A stretch of 64,000 nt of DNA, from positions 1-64,000 of the forward strand of contig CAJNDS010000506.1 in the NCBI GenBank assembly GCA_905221605.1, in the 5' to 3' direction. Below the pieces are notes generated by a model, which was not told where the DNA came from, made no database searches, and saw nothing but the letters and a program-made list of their open reading frames with translations. Shown one piece after another: positions 31,131-42,983 of this stretch. This DNA is from Symbiodinium natans (taxonomy: Eukaryota; Sar; Dinophyceae; Suessiales; Symbiodiniaceae). The position numbers and the translations under genes were made by a program. Each line of letters begins with the position of its first letter. The stretch's first letter is position 1.

Positions 31131-33611
31131 ACTTTGTATGTACCTGTGGCTTTGCACTGCCGAGCGCGTGATGGCGGACGGCATCACTTGGGAAGGTTCA
31201 AACTGCAGCGTTTGCAAGCATTACTGAAGTCGAAAAATGTCGAAGCCCCTGATCAACACCCCTGGACTTTCGGGTTTAGGTTTAGGGTTCATAGGGTGCT
31301 CCACAGGCAAGCACTAAACCATCGAGCTGCTCTTGGCTGAGGGCGCCCTCTCTGGGACTCCGATCGTAAGTTCCACATCCCAGGATTCATCTCAAGCCGA
31401 AGATGTCCTTTCTACTTTGTTTGCCTGTCGAGGTCCTTTCAACTGCCAACTCTGTCCCCCTTAGGATTTAGGGTTTAGGGTTTAGGGGGTAGGGTTTGGG
31501 GACCTAAAACCCATGGGAATATTCAATTGATACTATCTTTTATGAAGGTTCGAAGGGGCGTATATCCAACCCCACAGCCTAGAAATCCGCTCGCCGGGAA
31601 CTAAAAAAGGCCTCAGCGTCCTGCCTGGCTGTAAGACTTGTTGTGTGTTTTTGGATATGAAGCCCAAGGGAGTTTTAAGGCTGTATCTTATGTTCGACCC
31701 AGGGGATATGGAAATCATGTTTCTTAAAAAATTAAGGTTCTGAGGAGGGTATAGTGCTGTTCACTGCCCTTCTTATGAAGCGGCGCCCCCTTCGTAGATG
31801 AGCTTTACGAGGTGTATAGCACAGCTTCGCAGCATGGTAAGGGAGAAGTTCCAGCTTCAGTGCTGGCAGAGACGGAAGTCCGAAGTGCTATGCAGATCTC
31901 ATCCGAGTAAAATGCTGAAACGAATCGAATCTGAGTCGTCTCTCGCAAATCTAGGGGCTGGGTGCAATGCGGGGATGGGGAGCTCCCTATCGCTGCTGCT
32001 AAGCCTGTCAACACAACCATGCCAGCTCCCGACGTCGCAACGTTGAGGCATGGGCGTTCCTTGCAGTACCAGTGCATCGGCGGTTGCCGCGCTCACAGCA
32101 TGACGTAAGGATGCTTGACTTGTGGCTTGTTGAGGGTTTCAGACGTTCTACAGCTTAAAGTTCAGGAGCCGCCACACATTCAGAAAGCACTGGAACTGGG
32201 GGTTTACGAAAACTGGGGTACCTTATAAGGGAATCCTACTATTGGGTTTTTTTTTTGGGGGGGGGCCGCTTATTTTCGTACACCCCCCAAAATTGAAGAT
32301 GCTCGCCCCAAGATCTACAACAATCCTAAGGGTTCCTCCTGGGCAAGCCATGACTCTCTGATGAATTCCACCCTGTAGAGTACTGAATCTGCCCCTCGCA
32401 CCTCTAAGGACGGCCCAGAAGTAGCCCCAAACCCTAAACCCTAAACCCTAAACCTCAGGCCTCGGTTGGATGGCTGAACGCCACGCTCAGCCCGGACAGC
32501 GAGGCCGCGCATCTCGAGGGTTTCAGGTCTCTGGGGGGGTAGAGTTGTGCACGTGGTGGTTTCCGAAGTTAGGGTTTAGGTTTAGGGTTTAGGGTTTAGG
32601 GTTTAAGGGTTTAAGGGTTTAAGGGTTTAAGGGGTTAAGGGTTTAAGGGTTTAAGGGTTTAGGGTGTAGGGTTCAGGGTTGAGCGTTTAGGGTTTAGGGT
32701 TCCGAAATTAGGGTTACCATGTATTCTACGTGAATCCTACTACTTGGGGGTCCCCTAGTTTCGTAAACCCCCACGTAGCATGCTTGGCTTGGAAGTTCTT
32801 GCACGCAAGCGCTCTTACCCTAAATCGTAAACCCCGAACCCTATGAGCAGCCACTTCCGGAGGCAGCTCATGCCAGTACCTGGACGGCACGGCACTCAAC
32901 TTTGTGGTACTTTACTGTAACTTTAGATCCTTACCTTTTACCTTTTTTGGGTTTGTTGGGTTTCTTATTAAGGCAGCTAAAAGTTTAATTTATAGCTACC
33001 CTCCTGAGTGCAGCCAAGTCAATCACAGGTTGGGAACTAGCTAAGCCCTTGGGAGATCTTATCTTTCCACTTAGTTGGGTTTAAGAGGATCCTATTTAGG
33101 AATTCCTGGACCCCCAAACCCTAAACCCCAAACCCCAAGCCCTAAACCCTACTATTTTTCAATTGTTTTTCTCCCGCCATCCGGGAAGGAGCGGGCTGGG
33201 ATCCGAAGGAAAGGTTGCCTTCCTGTACCCAGATCCTCCAAAACCCCTTAATCAAGGAATATTCCCTGATTCATATACAAATTCCTCAGTATAAATTAGG
33301 GTATATTCCTTAATTAAAGGAAAACCCCTTAATAAAGGAATATACCCTAATTATAAATTAGGGTATATCGCTTAATTAAGGATTAAGGGTCCTCAGTATG
33401 AATTAGGGTATATTCCTTAACTAAGGGGTTTTGGAAGATTTGGGTGCTCGGACTGCCCCTGCAAGTTGCTGGAGCCTGGCACTTGCAGCTGTTGATGCTG
33501 CATGCGATGGGATTTCGGAGAAGGGTTTAAGGTTTAGGGTTTAGGGTTTTGGGTTTAGGGATTATGGTTTAGGGTATGGGGTTTAGGGTTTAGGGTTTAG
33601 GTTTAGGGTGC
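31131..33611. other. Mixed islands, family 3 elements, telomere tracts
   Basis: Islands at 31135-31350, 31540-31720, 31800-32100 and 32455-32530 are open in one or more frames. The + frame at 31990-32080 (KPVNTTMPAPDVATLRHGRS then LQYQCIGG) looks like part of the cysteine-rich protein. Family 3 units lie at 32198-32288 and 32556-32787. Nested inverted repeats lie at 33236-33432 (TTAGGGTATATTCCTTAA). Telomere tracts are short. Confidence 0.4.
32556..32787 (+). mobile_element. Family 3 element split by TTTAGGG array
   Basis: GGTGGTTTCCGAAGTTAGGG begins the unit. A TTTAGGG/TTTAAGGG run (32574-32700) then intervenes. GGGTTCCGAAATTAGGGTTA repeats the left end before the element continues to TTTCGTAAACCCCCAC. 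The left end is thus duplicated on both sides of the array. Confidence 0.65.
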
Positions 33612-33614
33612 TTG

Positions 33615-33688
33615 GCCCCTGAGGTGCTGTGCTACAGCATCAACACCGAGTTCTCTGGCGACATCAACTTGCCCATGCCTCGGCATGC
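33615..33688 (+). CDS. Cysteine-rich repeat protein, exon (SVN type)
   Basis: It reads APEVLCYSINTEFSGDINLP. It fits C-x-S-[VI]-N-x-[DE]-F-S-G-x-[IL]. TTTAGGG lies upstream. Confidence 0.45.
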
Positions 33689-33977
33689 ATGTAGTGATGG
33701 GCTGTGGTGACCTGTCGCTTTGTTTTATGACGGGCTGAGGCTTAAGGATATTTGCTGCGTTTCTGCCTCAGCAATCGTATCGTCCTAGATGATCGTGGAT
33801 GTCATGCTTTTGGGTTTATGGTTTAGGGTTTAGGGGTTTAGTGGATGTCATGCTTTTGGGCACTGCCGGCAGAGGGGCCGCTGGATGTGCGCATCATGGG
33901 TCGAAGTTCGAAACCCCGCAAAACGGGAGCCTAAGCAGTTGTCCATATTCATAGACCCCCGACGTGTATACACACAC

Positions 33978-34010
<33 letters not shown>

Positions 34011-34319
34011 CGTATACATACATACATACATACATACATACATACATACATACAGGCATACAGGCATACATACAGGCATCACACAAAATGCACAAAACAC
34101 CCATTCCATCCAAATGGTGTTCGAAATGCACATATATATATATAAACATGCACACGTTGGGGCATGTCATCCATAGCCCCCCCCCCCCCCCCCTCCCCCC
34201 TGAAAAGGCGTAAGAGTCCTTTAGAGCCTCATAGAGCCTGTATCAGCAGCTCAGCCTCTTAGCTCTTTGGTCCCATGCCTCAGGCGCTGTAAGGGCGGCA
34301 CCGTGCGTCCCTGCCCCAG

Positions 34320-34470
34320 ATGCTTTAGGTTTAGGGTTTAGGCTTTAGGCTTTTAGGCTTTTAGGCTTTAGGCTTTAGGGTTTAGGGTTTAGGGTTTAGG
34401 GTTTAGGGTTTAGGGTTTAGGGTTTAGGGTTTAGGGTTTAGGGTTTAGGGTTTAGGGTTTAGGGTTTAGG
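34320..34470 (+). repeat. TTTAGGG array, about 19 copies
   Basis: Left part TTTAGGC variants, right part perfect TTTAGGG. Confidence 0.95.
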
Positions 34471-35056
34471 TATCTAACCCAGACATCAAGGGGCCCAAGT
34501 ATTGTGTCGTTCAGGCTTCTAGTAGCCGAATTCTTAGGTCCTGGAAGTACAGGTAAGATAAGCACTCATACCCTTATTCCCTGTTGTCCCTGCAAGGTTT
34601 ACGGGCTCCGGGTATCCCTTTCAAAGCTCTCTTCTTCACAGGTGCCCCTATGAAGGCCGTTCCACCGAGAAAGAGCAGCTTTGGTTCTTGGGCTACCCCT
34701 AAACCCTAAACCCTAAACCCTAAACCCCTACCAGTCACCCCCTACAGCCCAAAGTCAGAACCGTACGCCCCGCTGGCGAGCAAGACATAAGAACAGAATT
34801 CGCAAACCCAAAACAGTTCTAAGCCGAAAGCTCTAAGCAACCTGGTGCCGAACTTAGAAGAACCCCTACTCGAACCTCCTTTTGCAGGGTTGAAGGTTTA
34901 GGGTTTGGGTGTGTCCACGACTCCACCCCCCACCTCTTTTAACCATCGTTTTTCCTTGGCACCACAGACCACCACCCTCCCATGCGCGCGCTTCAGTTGT
35001 CGACGAAAGCTGCCAGCAAGAAGAGGCCCCGAGCATCGGGAGTCAGGGCTTTAAGG

Positions 35057-35155
35057 TTGGGATGCTCCCCCTTATACTAACAGTCCTTAATAGGGATTAA
35101 CATAGGGGGCACTAGAATCCTGATCAAGGACTGCTAGTATAAGGGAACATCCCAA
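35057..35155 (+). mobile_element. Family 2 foldback element
   Basis: TTGGGATGCTCCCCCTTATA plus CTAACAGTCCTTAAT on the left. The right side is its near-complement, ATCAAGGACTGCTAGTATAA plus GGGAACATCCCAA. Confidence 0.75.
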
Positions 35156-36418
35156 CTTGTAGGGTTTAGGGGTTTACGGTGTCAACTCCTCCCTGAACCC
35201 TGCATCCCGAAGGTCCTAAACCCTTATAGCCCTCTGATGTCTTAGCAGCTTTAGCAAGGCTGAGAGGCGTCGCCAGCTGTTCTTCAGAGGGGCCTTCTGC
35301 TCTGTTTTTGTTTAACTTCGAGCCCCCCCCCCCCCCCTATGCTGGAATCCTCGGCGTCCACTATCATCGAGTTCCTGGGCAAAAAACATCCTACGACCTA
35401 GACCCTGAACCTTGTCAAAAAGCATCCTGAAAGAAAGGACCCTCATGTTGAACCCCCCCCCCCCAAACTTGCTAAGTGAGCCCATCTTTCAAGATGTGTG
35501 GGGAAGCCGACAAGCTGCTGAGGGTTCAGGGTTTAGGGGTTAGGGTTTAGGGCTATTCTGCTGCCACCCGCATGCCGTCAACTTAGCCTCGGGATTCCTG
35601 CAAGCAGGTGGGGTGCCGACCTACCGGCCAGGAGCTTAGCAAAGTACTCGGGCCGGAAACCCTAAATCCTAAACCCTAAGTCCTTAGCCCTAAATGGGGG
35701 GGTTTCAGAAAAATAGGGGTACCCTTTTTGGGGGGTCCCTTAAAGGGGATTCCATTCTATCTGGGGTATAAACGGGGTACCCCTATATTCTGGGAAATAC
35801 CCAAATAGCCCTAAAGCCTGAATGCCCCGAAACCCCAGACCCTAAACCCTAAACACCCCTAAACCCTAAATGGTGGTTTCCTATATGAAGGGGTGCCTTT
35901 GGGGTCCCTTCTAATACTTAGTAGCTGAGCGAGTACACTTTACACTTTCTGGCATACTATAATCCCGTATAGAACTGAAAGTGTACACCTTTTGGGGGCT
36001 CATGAACTCAGCAACTCTGTATTGGTGTCCCTTTTAATATGGAGGTGGTTCGAAGCAAGAGAGTTCCCTAAATCAAATGAAAACCTTCCTGCTGAAATCC
36101 ATGCGTAGAGCCACCAGCGGTGATCCGAATTTAGGGAAACCCCTGAATCCTACACCCTAATCCCTAAACCCTAAACCCCAAACCCCAAACCCTAAACCCT
36201 AACCCTAAACCTTGACAATGATCCTGGAGACCTGTCCCGAGCCACTGAGGACAGTATGCCAGCAGCACAGCTGCCGTTGGCAACTACAGCGTGGTGCGCC
36301 ACAGACCCTAAACCCTAAACCCTAAACCCTAAACCCTAAACCCTAAACCCTAAACCCTAAACCCTAAAACCCTAAACCCTAAACCCTCAACCCCAAAGAT
36401 GCGCGCATTCCTCCACCA

Positions 36419-36539
36419 CTAGGACCCAGAGTAGGCCCTTACTCCCCTTGTTTAGGGTTTGGGCTCCCTTCTACGCCCCTTTAAACCAAAAGGCCGCCCT
36501 TTTTGTACCTAGGTTTTTCTTGGGTCTAGACTAAAATTA
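36419..36539 (+). mobile_element. Family 1 element, 121 bp
   Basis: Left CTAGGACCCAGAGTAGGCCC, right TTTCTTGGGTCTAG. It holds one internal TTTAGGGTTTGGG seed and no expanded array, so it may show the state before expansion. Confidence 0.65.
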
Positions 36540-36657
36540 TTGAACTGACCTTCAGTATGAAGCGCGGACTCTAAAGTCCCTATGAACCCCGTCTAAGCCC
36601 TAAAGGCGAGACTTCGAGCTTGAAACCCTAAAAACCCCTGACTCCTGCAGAAATGAA

Positions 36658-36725
36658 GGGAATGAGGTACCCTACATCCCCCTATATACGCCCCTTGAAG
36701 GGATTATGTAGGGTACCTCATTCCC
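36658..36725. repeat. Perfect 20-bp inverted repeat hairpin
   Basis: GGGAATGAGGTACCCTACAT (36658-36677) is exactly mirrored at 36706-36725 around a 28-bp loop. CCCTAAA-type sequence follows. Confidence 0.9.
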
Positions 36726-36830
36726 CTAAGCCCCAAACCCTAAACCCCAAACCCTAAACCCTAAACCCCAAACCCTAAACCCTAAACCCTAAACCCTAAA
36801 CCCCAAACCCTAAACCCTAAACCCTAAACT
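36726..36830 (-). repeat. CCCTAAA/CCCCAAA array
   Basis: About 14 heptamers with alternating CCCTAAA and CCCCAAA forms. Confidence 0.9.
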
Positions 36831-36869
36831 GGGATCCTTGAAGGGATCAGCCTTTCCGGCCTCAGGTAC

Positions 36870-38010
36870 GAATAAGGTTGAATTTCAGATTCAATAAAGA
36901 CTAAATTCGAATTTCAGACCTGCTTCAGCGGCCATCCATCTGCCCGTCGAGGGGGTTTAAATTCGAATTTAATCCTCCAATGGCTTTCTGAATTTAGTTC
37001 GAATTTAAGCCCCTGCGAGGACCAGGGCTCCGTGTTGAGGGGGTTACATTTGAATTTAATCCTTATCGCGAAGACTTGGCTTTAAATTCGAATTTAAGCC
37101 CTGCCAGGCAGGTTTAATTCTGTATTTGAATTTAATTCTCTTTCGGAATTATGGATTAAATTCGAATTATATTGCCATACAGTCATTAGCGCGCGGGGAT
37201 TAAATTCGAATTATATTGCCGAGTCATTAGCGCGCAGGGATTAAATTCGAATTATGTTACCATACAGTACTTAGCACGCGTGAGTTAAATTCGAATTCTA
37301 TTGCCATGCAGTGGTGTTGTAGAGAAATCCAAAGCCAACCTAAAACCCTGAACCCCTAAGACCTCAAAGTGTGAACCCAAAACCCTCAAACCTTCAACCG
37401 AAGACCTTCAAACCCTGAACCCAAAGCCCTCAAACCCTGCACCCAAAAACCCTCAAACCCTGAACCCATAACCCTCAAACCCTGAACCCAAAGCCCTCAA
37501 ACCCTGAACCCAAAAACCTTTAAACCCTGAACCCCAAAGCCCTCAAACCCTCAACCCAAAGCCCTCAAACCCTGAACCCAAAAACCTTTAAACCCTGAAC
37601 CCCAAAGCCCTCAAACCCTCAACCCAAAGCCCTCAAACCCTCAACCCAAAACAAACCCTGAACCCCAAAGCCCTCAAACCCTGAACCCAAAACCCTGAAA
37701 CCGCGCCAAGCTGGAGCAAGGGCCGAGAGTGTAAAAACCGAAGCGTAGAGCAAGGGCCGAGCGTGCGAAAACCGAAGTCCGAGTGACCGTGCAACCTCGT
37801 CGAACTATGAGGCAGCTTAAATTTGAATTTAATCCTTCCGGCAGGAAGGAGGATTAAATTCAATTTTAAGCTTAAGTGCTGTGCTACGAGGCTTCATTTC
37901 AGGAATTAAATTCGAATTGAATCCTTCGGCCTGCGGGGGGTGGGCTGCCCGTCCAGAATGAATTAAATTCGAATTTAATTCTTTTTTGAATTTGATTTTC
38001 ATCCTCATCC
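36870..38010. repeat. TTAAATTCGAATTTAA cluster around a CCCTCAAACCCTGAACCC array
   Basis: About 15 copies of the palindrome-like AAATTCGAATTTAA occur at 36870-37300 and 37805-37990. Several share longer context (ATTGCCATACAGTCATTAGC with GCGCG). Between them, 37330-37705 is an array of AACCCTCAAACCCTGAACCC-type units. 37700-37800 has a tandem duplication containing GCAAGGGCCGAG. No gene. Confidence 0.75.
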
Positions 38011-38924
38011 CCTCAGGTACTCGGCCCTTCCTCGGCCGTGGTCTCGGGTGGCACGTGGGAAGTGGCCCCTTGGCTCAGAGGTTGTAGGGTTTAGGGTTTA
38101 GGGGTTTAGGGTTTAGGGGTCTAGGGGTTTAGGGTTTCGGGTTTAGGGTTTAGGGCTTTAGGGTTTAGAGTTTACGGACTTTTCAGGGTTTTAGGGTTTT
38201 GGTGTTTCGGGTTCAGGGTTTGGGGTTTTAGGGTTTGAAGGGCTTAGGGCTTTGGAAAAGGATCAGGATGCTACTTGGGCAACTATCTACTTTCTGATGG
38301 TCCCTCGATTTTGTTTAGACGGGGAGGGGGGGGCCTGAACATAAGGCTTCGCGTTAAAGGTAGACTCCCAAAAGGGACGATCATTCGGGAACTGCGCATT
38401 GGGAGGCTCATGGGTAGCGAGTACCGGCACTATAGGAACATGGCCCTCCATAGTAGGGCTTGGACAGATTTAGTTTAGGCATTCAGGCTTCAGTGTTGTT
38501 AATTGATATGTGTATATCCGTGTGGGTTGTTCTTTGTGCGAGCGTGCGTGGGTGTGTGTGTGTGACGTTCTGAGTCACGGTTCAGGGGCATTCATGTGTT
38601 TTGAGATGCGGGAAAGTAGCACAGCCACCGTTGCACATGAAAGCATGCAAGGACTGCGAGAGCAACACCGAGGGCAACTACGCCGCATGCTCAGTCAAGA
38701 TCAGGATTCTTTAGATCAGCGTCTACCAAGGTTTAGGGCTTAGGGTTTATATAGTGACTTATAGTGTTTAGTTTTTAGGTTTTAGGGTTTATATCATTGG
38801 GTTGAGGGTTCAGGGCTTAGGGCTTATAGGATTCGAGTTTAGGGATTAGGGTTTGGGGAGGCCTGGCATGCTATCTGCAGACGAAACCAGGTGACTCAGA
38901 CTTTGTTTTTTGCACCTTGGATGC
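38011..38924. other. TTTAGGG-rich stretch with unassigned islands
   Basis: Degenerate TTTAGGG lies at 38085-38250 and 38730-38860. 38270-38480 is open on + for 67 codons with no recognised motif. 38540-38730 includes HACKDCESNTEGNYAACSVK on +, possibly another cysteine-rich exon. Confidence 0.4.
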
Positions 38925-38997
38925 TCACTGAGTTGGGCAAGATCACCGTGACGTGCGGTGCCTTGGGCAGCTACACCAGCGCGGGCCTCGGACCAGA
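38925..38997 (+). CDS. Cysteine-rich repeat protein, exon (VTC type)
   Basis: It reads ELGKITVTCGALGSYTSAGL. It fits G-x-I-TVTC-x-x-LG. A CT microsatellite follows at 39005-39090. Confidence 0.4.
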
Positions 38998-39492
38998 TGC
39001 TCCCCCTCTCGCCCTTGCTCTCTTTCTCTGTTTCTTTATCTTTCTCTTCCTCTCTCTCTCTCTCTCTCACTCTCTCCCTCTCCCTCTCTACGTACGTGTA
39101 TACATAGAGATACAAATTTCAAGAATATATAACATATAGAGAAAGATATATGTCTGTATGTATAGTATGCATGCACGCACGTATGTTTACGTATGTATGA
39201 GTGCGTGCATGCTGCTGCTGTTGCTGCTTGCGGAACGGTGTCCCACTTGCCCGATTACCTCAGTTGTTGCAACTTCTACCGTTCGTGGACGGTTCGATGC
39301 TTGTATGCCCGAGCCTTAAATCGAACTTAGGCGTGGACAACCAGTGTGTGGAGAGGCACTGCCCAGCAGGCAGACGCGGCGTCAACAAAATTGGGGCTGT
39401 TTCGGATTGAGGCTGCTAGGCTTTGCGACCCTGTTTTGTAAGGGCTATATTCTCCACGGTACCTATCGGGTGCTTGGTGTCAACACCCATCA

Positions 39493-39602
39493 TGTGACGT
39501 TGAGAAGCCATGTTACGTGCAGCTTCGTGAAGGAACCTCCCTGACTGTGTCGAAAGCTGGCTACACGGGCTCCGTGGTCACGCTTGTCTCTCAGCGAGGT
39601 CT
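39493..39602 (+). CDS. Cysteine-rich repeat protein, exon (PC type)
   Basis: It reads CDVEKPCYVQLREGTSLTVS then KAGYTGSVVTLVSQRG. It has the C-x(4)-PC-x-V-x-L start of the unit. A related scrap (DNQCVERHCPAG) lies at 39337-39373. TTTAGGG lies downstream at 39610. Confidence 0.5.
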
Positions 39603-39735
39603 TTGGGTTTGGGGTTTGGGGTTTAGGGTTAAGGGTTTAGGGTTTAGGATTAAGGGTAGGGCATGCTCGTTGCAAGATGTGGGCGCGCATCGCCACTCTG
39701 CCGCGGCTCTTAAACGCCATGCGTAGCCAAGGTCG

Positions 39736-39800
39736 GCGGACATCGCCCACGCTGGCACGGGCACGGCGTCCTGCAGCAACGTGGATGAGGACGGCCGGTG
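39736..39800 (+). CDS. Cysteine-rich repeat protein, exon (SVN-like)
   Basis: It reads DIAHAGTGTASCSNVDEDGR. It aligns with GSTATFACASVNSDYAG at 44639. It ends in TGA at the GGCCGGTGATCC context, so the donor probably lies just before. Confidence 0.4.
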
Positions 39801-39840
39801 ATCCCATGAAGAGGAGATTCTTTGGCAACAGCTTCGGGTG

Positions 39841-39936
39841 GGTTTAGGGTTTAGGGTTTAGGGTTTAGGGTTTAGGGTTTAGGGTTTAGGGTTTAGGGTT
39901 TAGGGTTTAGGGTTTAGGGTTTAGGGTTTAGGGTTT
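39841..39936 (+). repeat. TTTAGGG array, about 14 copies
   Basis: Perfect heptamers. Confidence 0.95.
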
Positions 39937-41574
39937 AGGTTACATCCTTTCACCCTCTTAGCATCCCAAGGCAGCCTCCACCCTACATTTGCCAGAACCT
40001 CCAACATTCCAAGGACCTGGCTCAAGAAAAGCGCTAGACCCACAAGCCGAAACGTCCTAAACCTTCCCCCCAACAAGAACTGCCCCAAACTCCCGAAACC
40101 CCGGTAAACCCTAAACCCTAAACCCTACACCCTAAACTTTAAACTCTAAACTCTAAACTCTAAACTCTAAACTCTAAACTCTAAACCCGACCTGAACCAT
40201 AAAACCCTAAAAACCCTAAGCGATTGCCTGCGCCAGGGCCTGAAGGGCCAGGAGCTTAGTGTTCTACCCTTTGAGGTTTCAGGGGTTTAGGGTTCAGGGT
40301 TCAGGGTTTAGGGTTGAGGGTGCCCAGGGTTCTTAGGGTCGGTTCCGGGCTTCAGCCCTGAACAGACCGCACACCCGCGTGAGGAATGCCCCACGTAACG
40401 GCAGCTTTTAGACCTGCTTTGAGGCACTATTCCCGTACACTAAACCCTAAACCCCAATCCCCAAACCCGAAACCCGAAACCCTAAACCCTAAACCCTAAA
40501 CGCATCCCTCAGACGCGCCAATAGGAAATTCGGGGGACTGGCCTTGCTGGGCCTCAGTTCTTCGGAGTTTAAGTAGAGGGTTCAAGATCAGGTCCAGGGT
40601 TTATAGGGTTTAGGGCTTAGATAGCATGTAAGTGTTGAGAATGTGCCGGCCGAGGCAATCTTGCCTTGACTTGCGACTGGGGCGTCCTGTCTGTCGACAC
40701 GCCTGCTCCTTAAGGGACGTGCGCTTGATGCAGGGGTGGTTGGTAGAAGTTTGTGTCGTAAGCGGCTCTCCATAACAAGCCGGCGATGGCCCCGAGCTGC
40801 AATGTCACAGCCATCCTGCACCTGGCGACCCATCCTGGAAATCACTAGCTGTTTTCTGGGGTCATCTCTTAAAGTCCTTCCTTGGCCTAAGCATCCGGGT
40901 TGAGGTTTGGGGGGAGCCTGGAGCAAAGGGGATGGCAACTACGACAGAGAGGATCTTAAAGCCCTAAACCCTAAGCACCCCCCAAAACCCTAAACCTCTA
41001 AATCTCTAACCCCCTAAACCCCCTAAACCCCCTAAACCCCTAAACCCCTAACCCCCTGAACCCCTGAACCCCTAAACCCTAAGCCTCCCACCCAGGAATC
41101 CTCCCAGGGTCCATAAACCCGCGAGATGCAAAGGTCGGCGTGCGACGTGGTGTGCTTGCCTTCACGACCTGGGCAGGTCTCCCCGCAGGGGAAGGGGAAG
41201 GAAAAAGGCATGCATTATTAGTATTGTTATAAGTAGTATTTTTCATATTTGATTTTATATATGTATTCTTTATATATAATTTGAACGCTACGCGACCCGC
41301 CTCGGCCCGGCCCAGCGCATCCGCGTGAGCATGGTGATTCCGCAGTGCCCAAGTCGCTGGACCCCAAGCAATAAGGGTTGGGTTGAGGGTTGAGAGTTGA
41401 GGGTTCCGGGTTTATGGTTTATGGTTTGGGGTTTGGGGTTGAGGGTTAGTTTAGGGCTCAAGGTTCACGCTTTGGGGTTGAGGGTTTTTTTGGGTTTAGG
41501 GTTCGGCTTGGAGTGATCGTAGGGTTGAGCCAGGCCCCTTAAGGAATAAGGCGACTCTTCGGCAGGGTGGGGTA

Positions 41575-41626
<52 letters not shown>

Positions 41627-41938
41627 AGGGGGGTGGGGGTAGGGGAACGGGCGAGGGGCCCTGCTGGGAGGGGCTTCAACTGCCTCTGGTCCTGGGTAAC
41701 TGTCCGCTTGCGGACCCCGGTTTTGCAGGAGGGGTACCCATTTGAGGCCAAAAAAAGGGTCCGAAAAAGGGCTTTGGGTGGGGGAGGATTTGGAGGGGGG
41801 TGCCTGTTCTGACAACCTATACACCTCCGGCCCGAGGCCTCAGCGGATCACTGTGTACTATGTTATCTAGAAGTGTTCATATATATATATATATACATAT
41901 ATGTATATGTATATACATATAAAGCATAGATGGTATAT
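39937..41938. other. Telomere variants, G tract, no firm gene
   Basis: A CTCTAAA run (about 6 copies) lies at 40138-40187. CCCTAAA lies at 40436-40500 and CCCCTAAA types at 40985-41080. 40588-40938 is open on the minus strand (116 codons) but without a recognisable family. A poly-G tract of about 48 bases lies at 41577-41625, and TA repeats at 41878-41922. 41285-41370 (RYATRLGPAQRIRVSMVIPQ on +) may be an exon. Confidence 0.45.
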
Positions 41939-42016
41939 GGCAAGTTCTCGGAGCATCAGGCCTTCATTGCCGGCAACCCCTTCGACGTTGCGCCGACGCA
42001 GGCGCGAGTGCTAAGC
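41939..42016 (+). CDS. Exon-like island, possible cysteine-rich gene exon
   Basis: The + frame reads GKFSEHQAFIAGNPFDVAPT then QARVLS. It has no cysteine. It is placed in the same gene only because of strand, spacing and neighbours. Confidence 0.3.
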
Positions 42017-42193
42017 ACCAGCGCGCGCTAGGGTTTACGGTTTAGGGTTTAGGGTTTAGGGTGTAGGGTGTAGGGTTTCGGGCGCTAGGTGTTCGGCCAT
42101 AGCTTCACCGGTTCGGCTCTTCTTTCGAGCACTGAGAACTTCGGTGCGGTTTAGGGTTTTAGGGTTTTTGGGGTGTAGGGTTCAGGGTTTGCC

Positions 42194-42333
42194 GGCGGCA
42201 GTTCAAGTGACGGCATGGCATTCTCGAAGGACATCCTTGACGGGCACAACTTCTCCATTGCCTGCTTGGACCTCTTGGCGGGCTACAACGGCCATGCCAT
42301 GGGCTCGGGATCTCTCGGCCCTGTCATCTTCAA
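42194..42333 (+). CDS. Cysteine-rich repeat protein, exon fragment
   Basis: It reads SSSDGMAFSKDILDGHNFSI, then ACLDLLAGYNGHAMGSGSLG, then PVIFK. A GTAAGC donor-like site follows. The FSIAC-x(5)-GYNG segment fits the T-x-x-C-x-SVN-x-DY-x-G core with divergence. Confidence 0.45.
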
Positions 42334-42888
42334 GCGTAAGCCCCAGGTTGCCTGAAGCCTACAAACCCTAAACCCTAAACCCTAAACCCTAAACACCCGA
42401 ATGCAGCAAGACCAAAAACCCAAAGCCACCACAAAGCCCCGAAAAACCCTCGACCTTGAACCCCTCAATCGGCACCGGCAAACCACCTACACCCAAGACT
42501 CTAAACCCTAAACGCCCTTTGGATGCCTGTTTTTTCGAAGCGACTACCGGATCACCTCAAGGTTTTCTCTAGGGTGGTTTCCGGCGTGAGTTTTCGGGCT
42601 TTGGGTTTTTTTCAGCGTTTTGGGTTTAGGGTTTTGGGTATTTTTTGTTTTCAGTGTTCACTAAGAGTGAGGGGTGTTAGGGTTTGGGGGTTTGGGGTTT
42701 TCGGACTATGTTGGGCTTTAGAGTCAAAGTCTAGAGTTTTAGGGGTTTGCATTCGGTTTCGGGTTGCCGGGTTTTACTACAATTTTACGTCTCTAAGTTG
42801 TTTTATATTTTTAGTAAACCCTAAACCCAAACCCTATATTAACCCTAAACCCTAAACCCTAAACCCTAAACCCTAAACCCTAAACCTT

Positions 42889-42975
42889 TCCTGCGTGAAG
42901 GTCATTGGCACATGCAGTGGCGGCTCGGTCGTTGCAGACTCGAGCAACTGCGTGCTCGGCTCTCAGTTCGGGACC
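42889..42975 (+). CDS. Cysteine-rich repeat protein, exon (VTC type)
   Basis: It reads SCVKVIGTCSGGSVVADSSN then CVLGSQFGT. It is the GTC-x-G-x(2)-V-x-AD-S-x-x-C variant of the motif. CCCTAAA is directly upstream (42841-42885) and TTTAGGG directly downstream (42984-43055). Confidence 0.5.
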
Positions 42976-42983
42976 GTACTTTA

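Larger units (their letters stand above)
33689..36640. other. Arrays, microsatellites, dispersed elements; few exon islands
   Basis: A (TA)n/(CATA)n microsatellite lies at 33970-34075 and a C tract at 34178-34200. CKGGTVRPCPRC at 34283-34318 is probably a cysteine-rich exon scrap. TTTAGGG lies at 34320-34470. Family 2 is at 35057-35155, family 3 at 35698-35811, family 1 at 36419-36539, and CCCTAAA at 36303-36390. Other islands (34910-35040, 35225-35290, 35560-35655, 36215-36305) are open but unassigned. Confidence 0.45.

Noticed and set aside
40588-40938. 116-codon minus-strand frame
   Set aside because: Basic, no recognised motif, no splice-consistent continuation; could not be supported.
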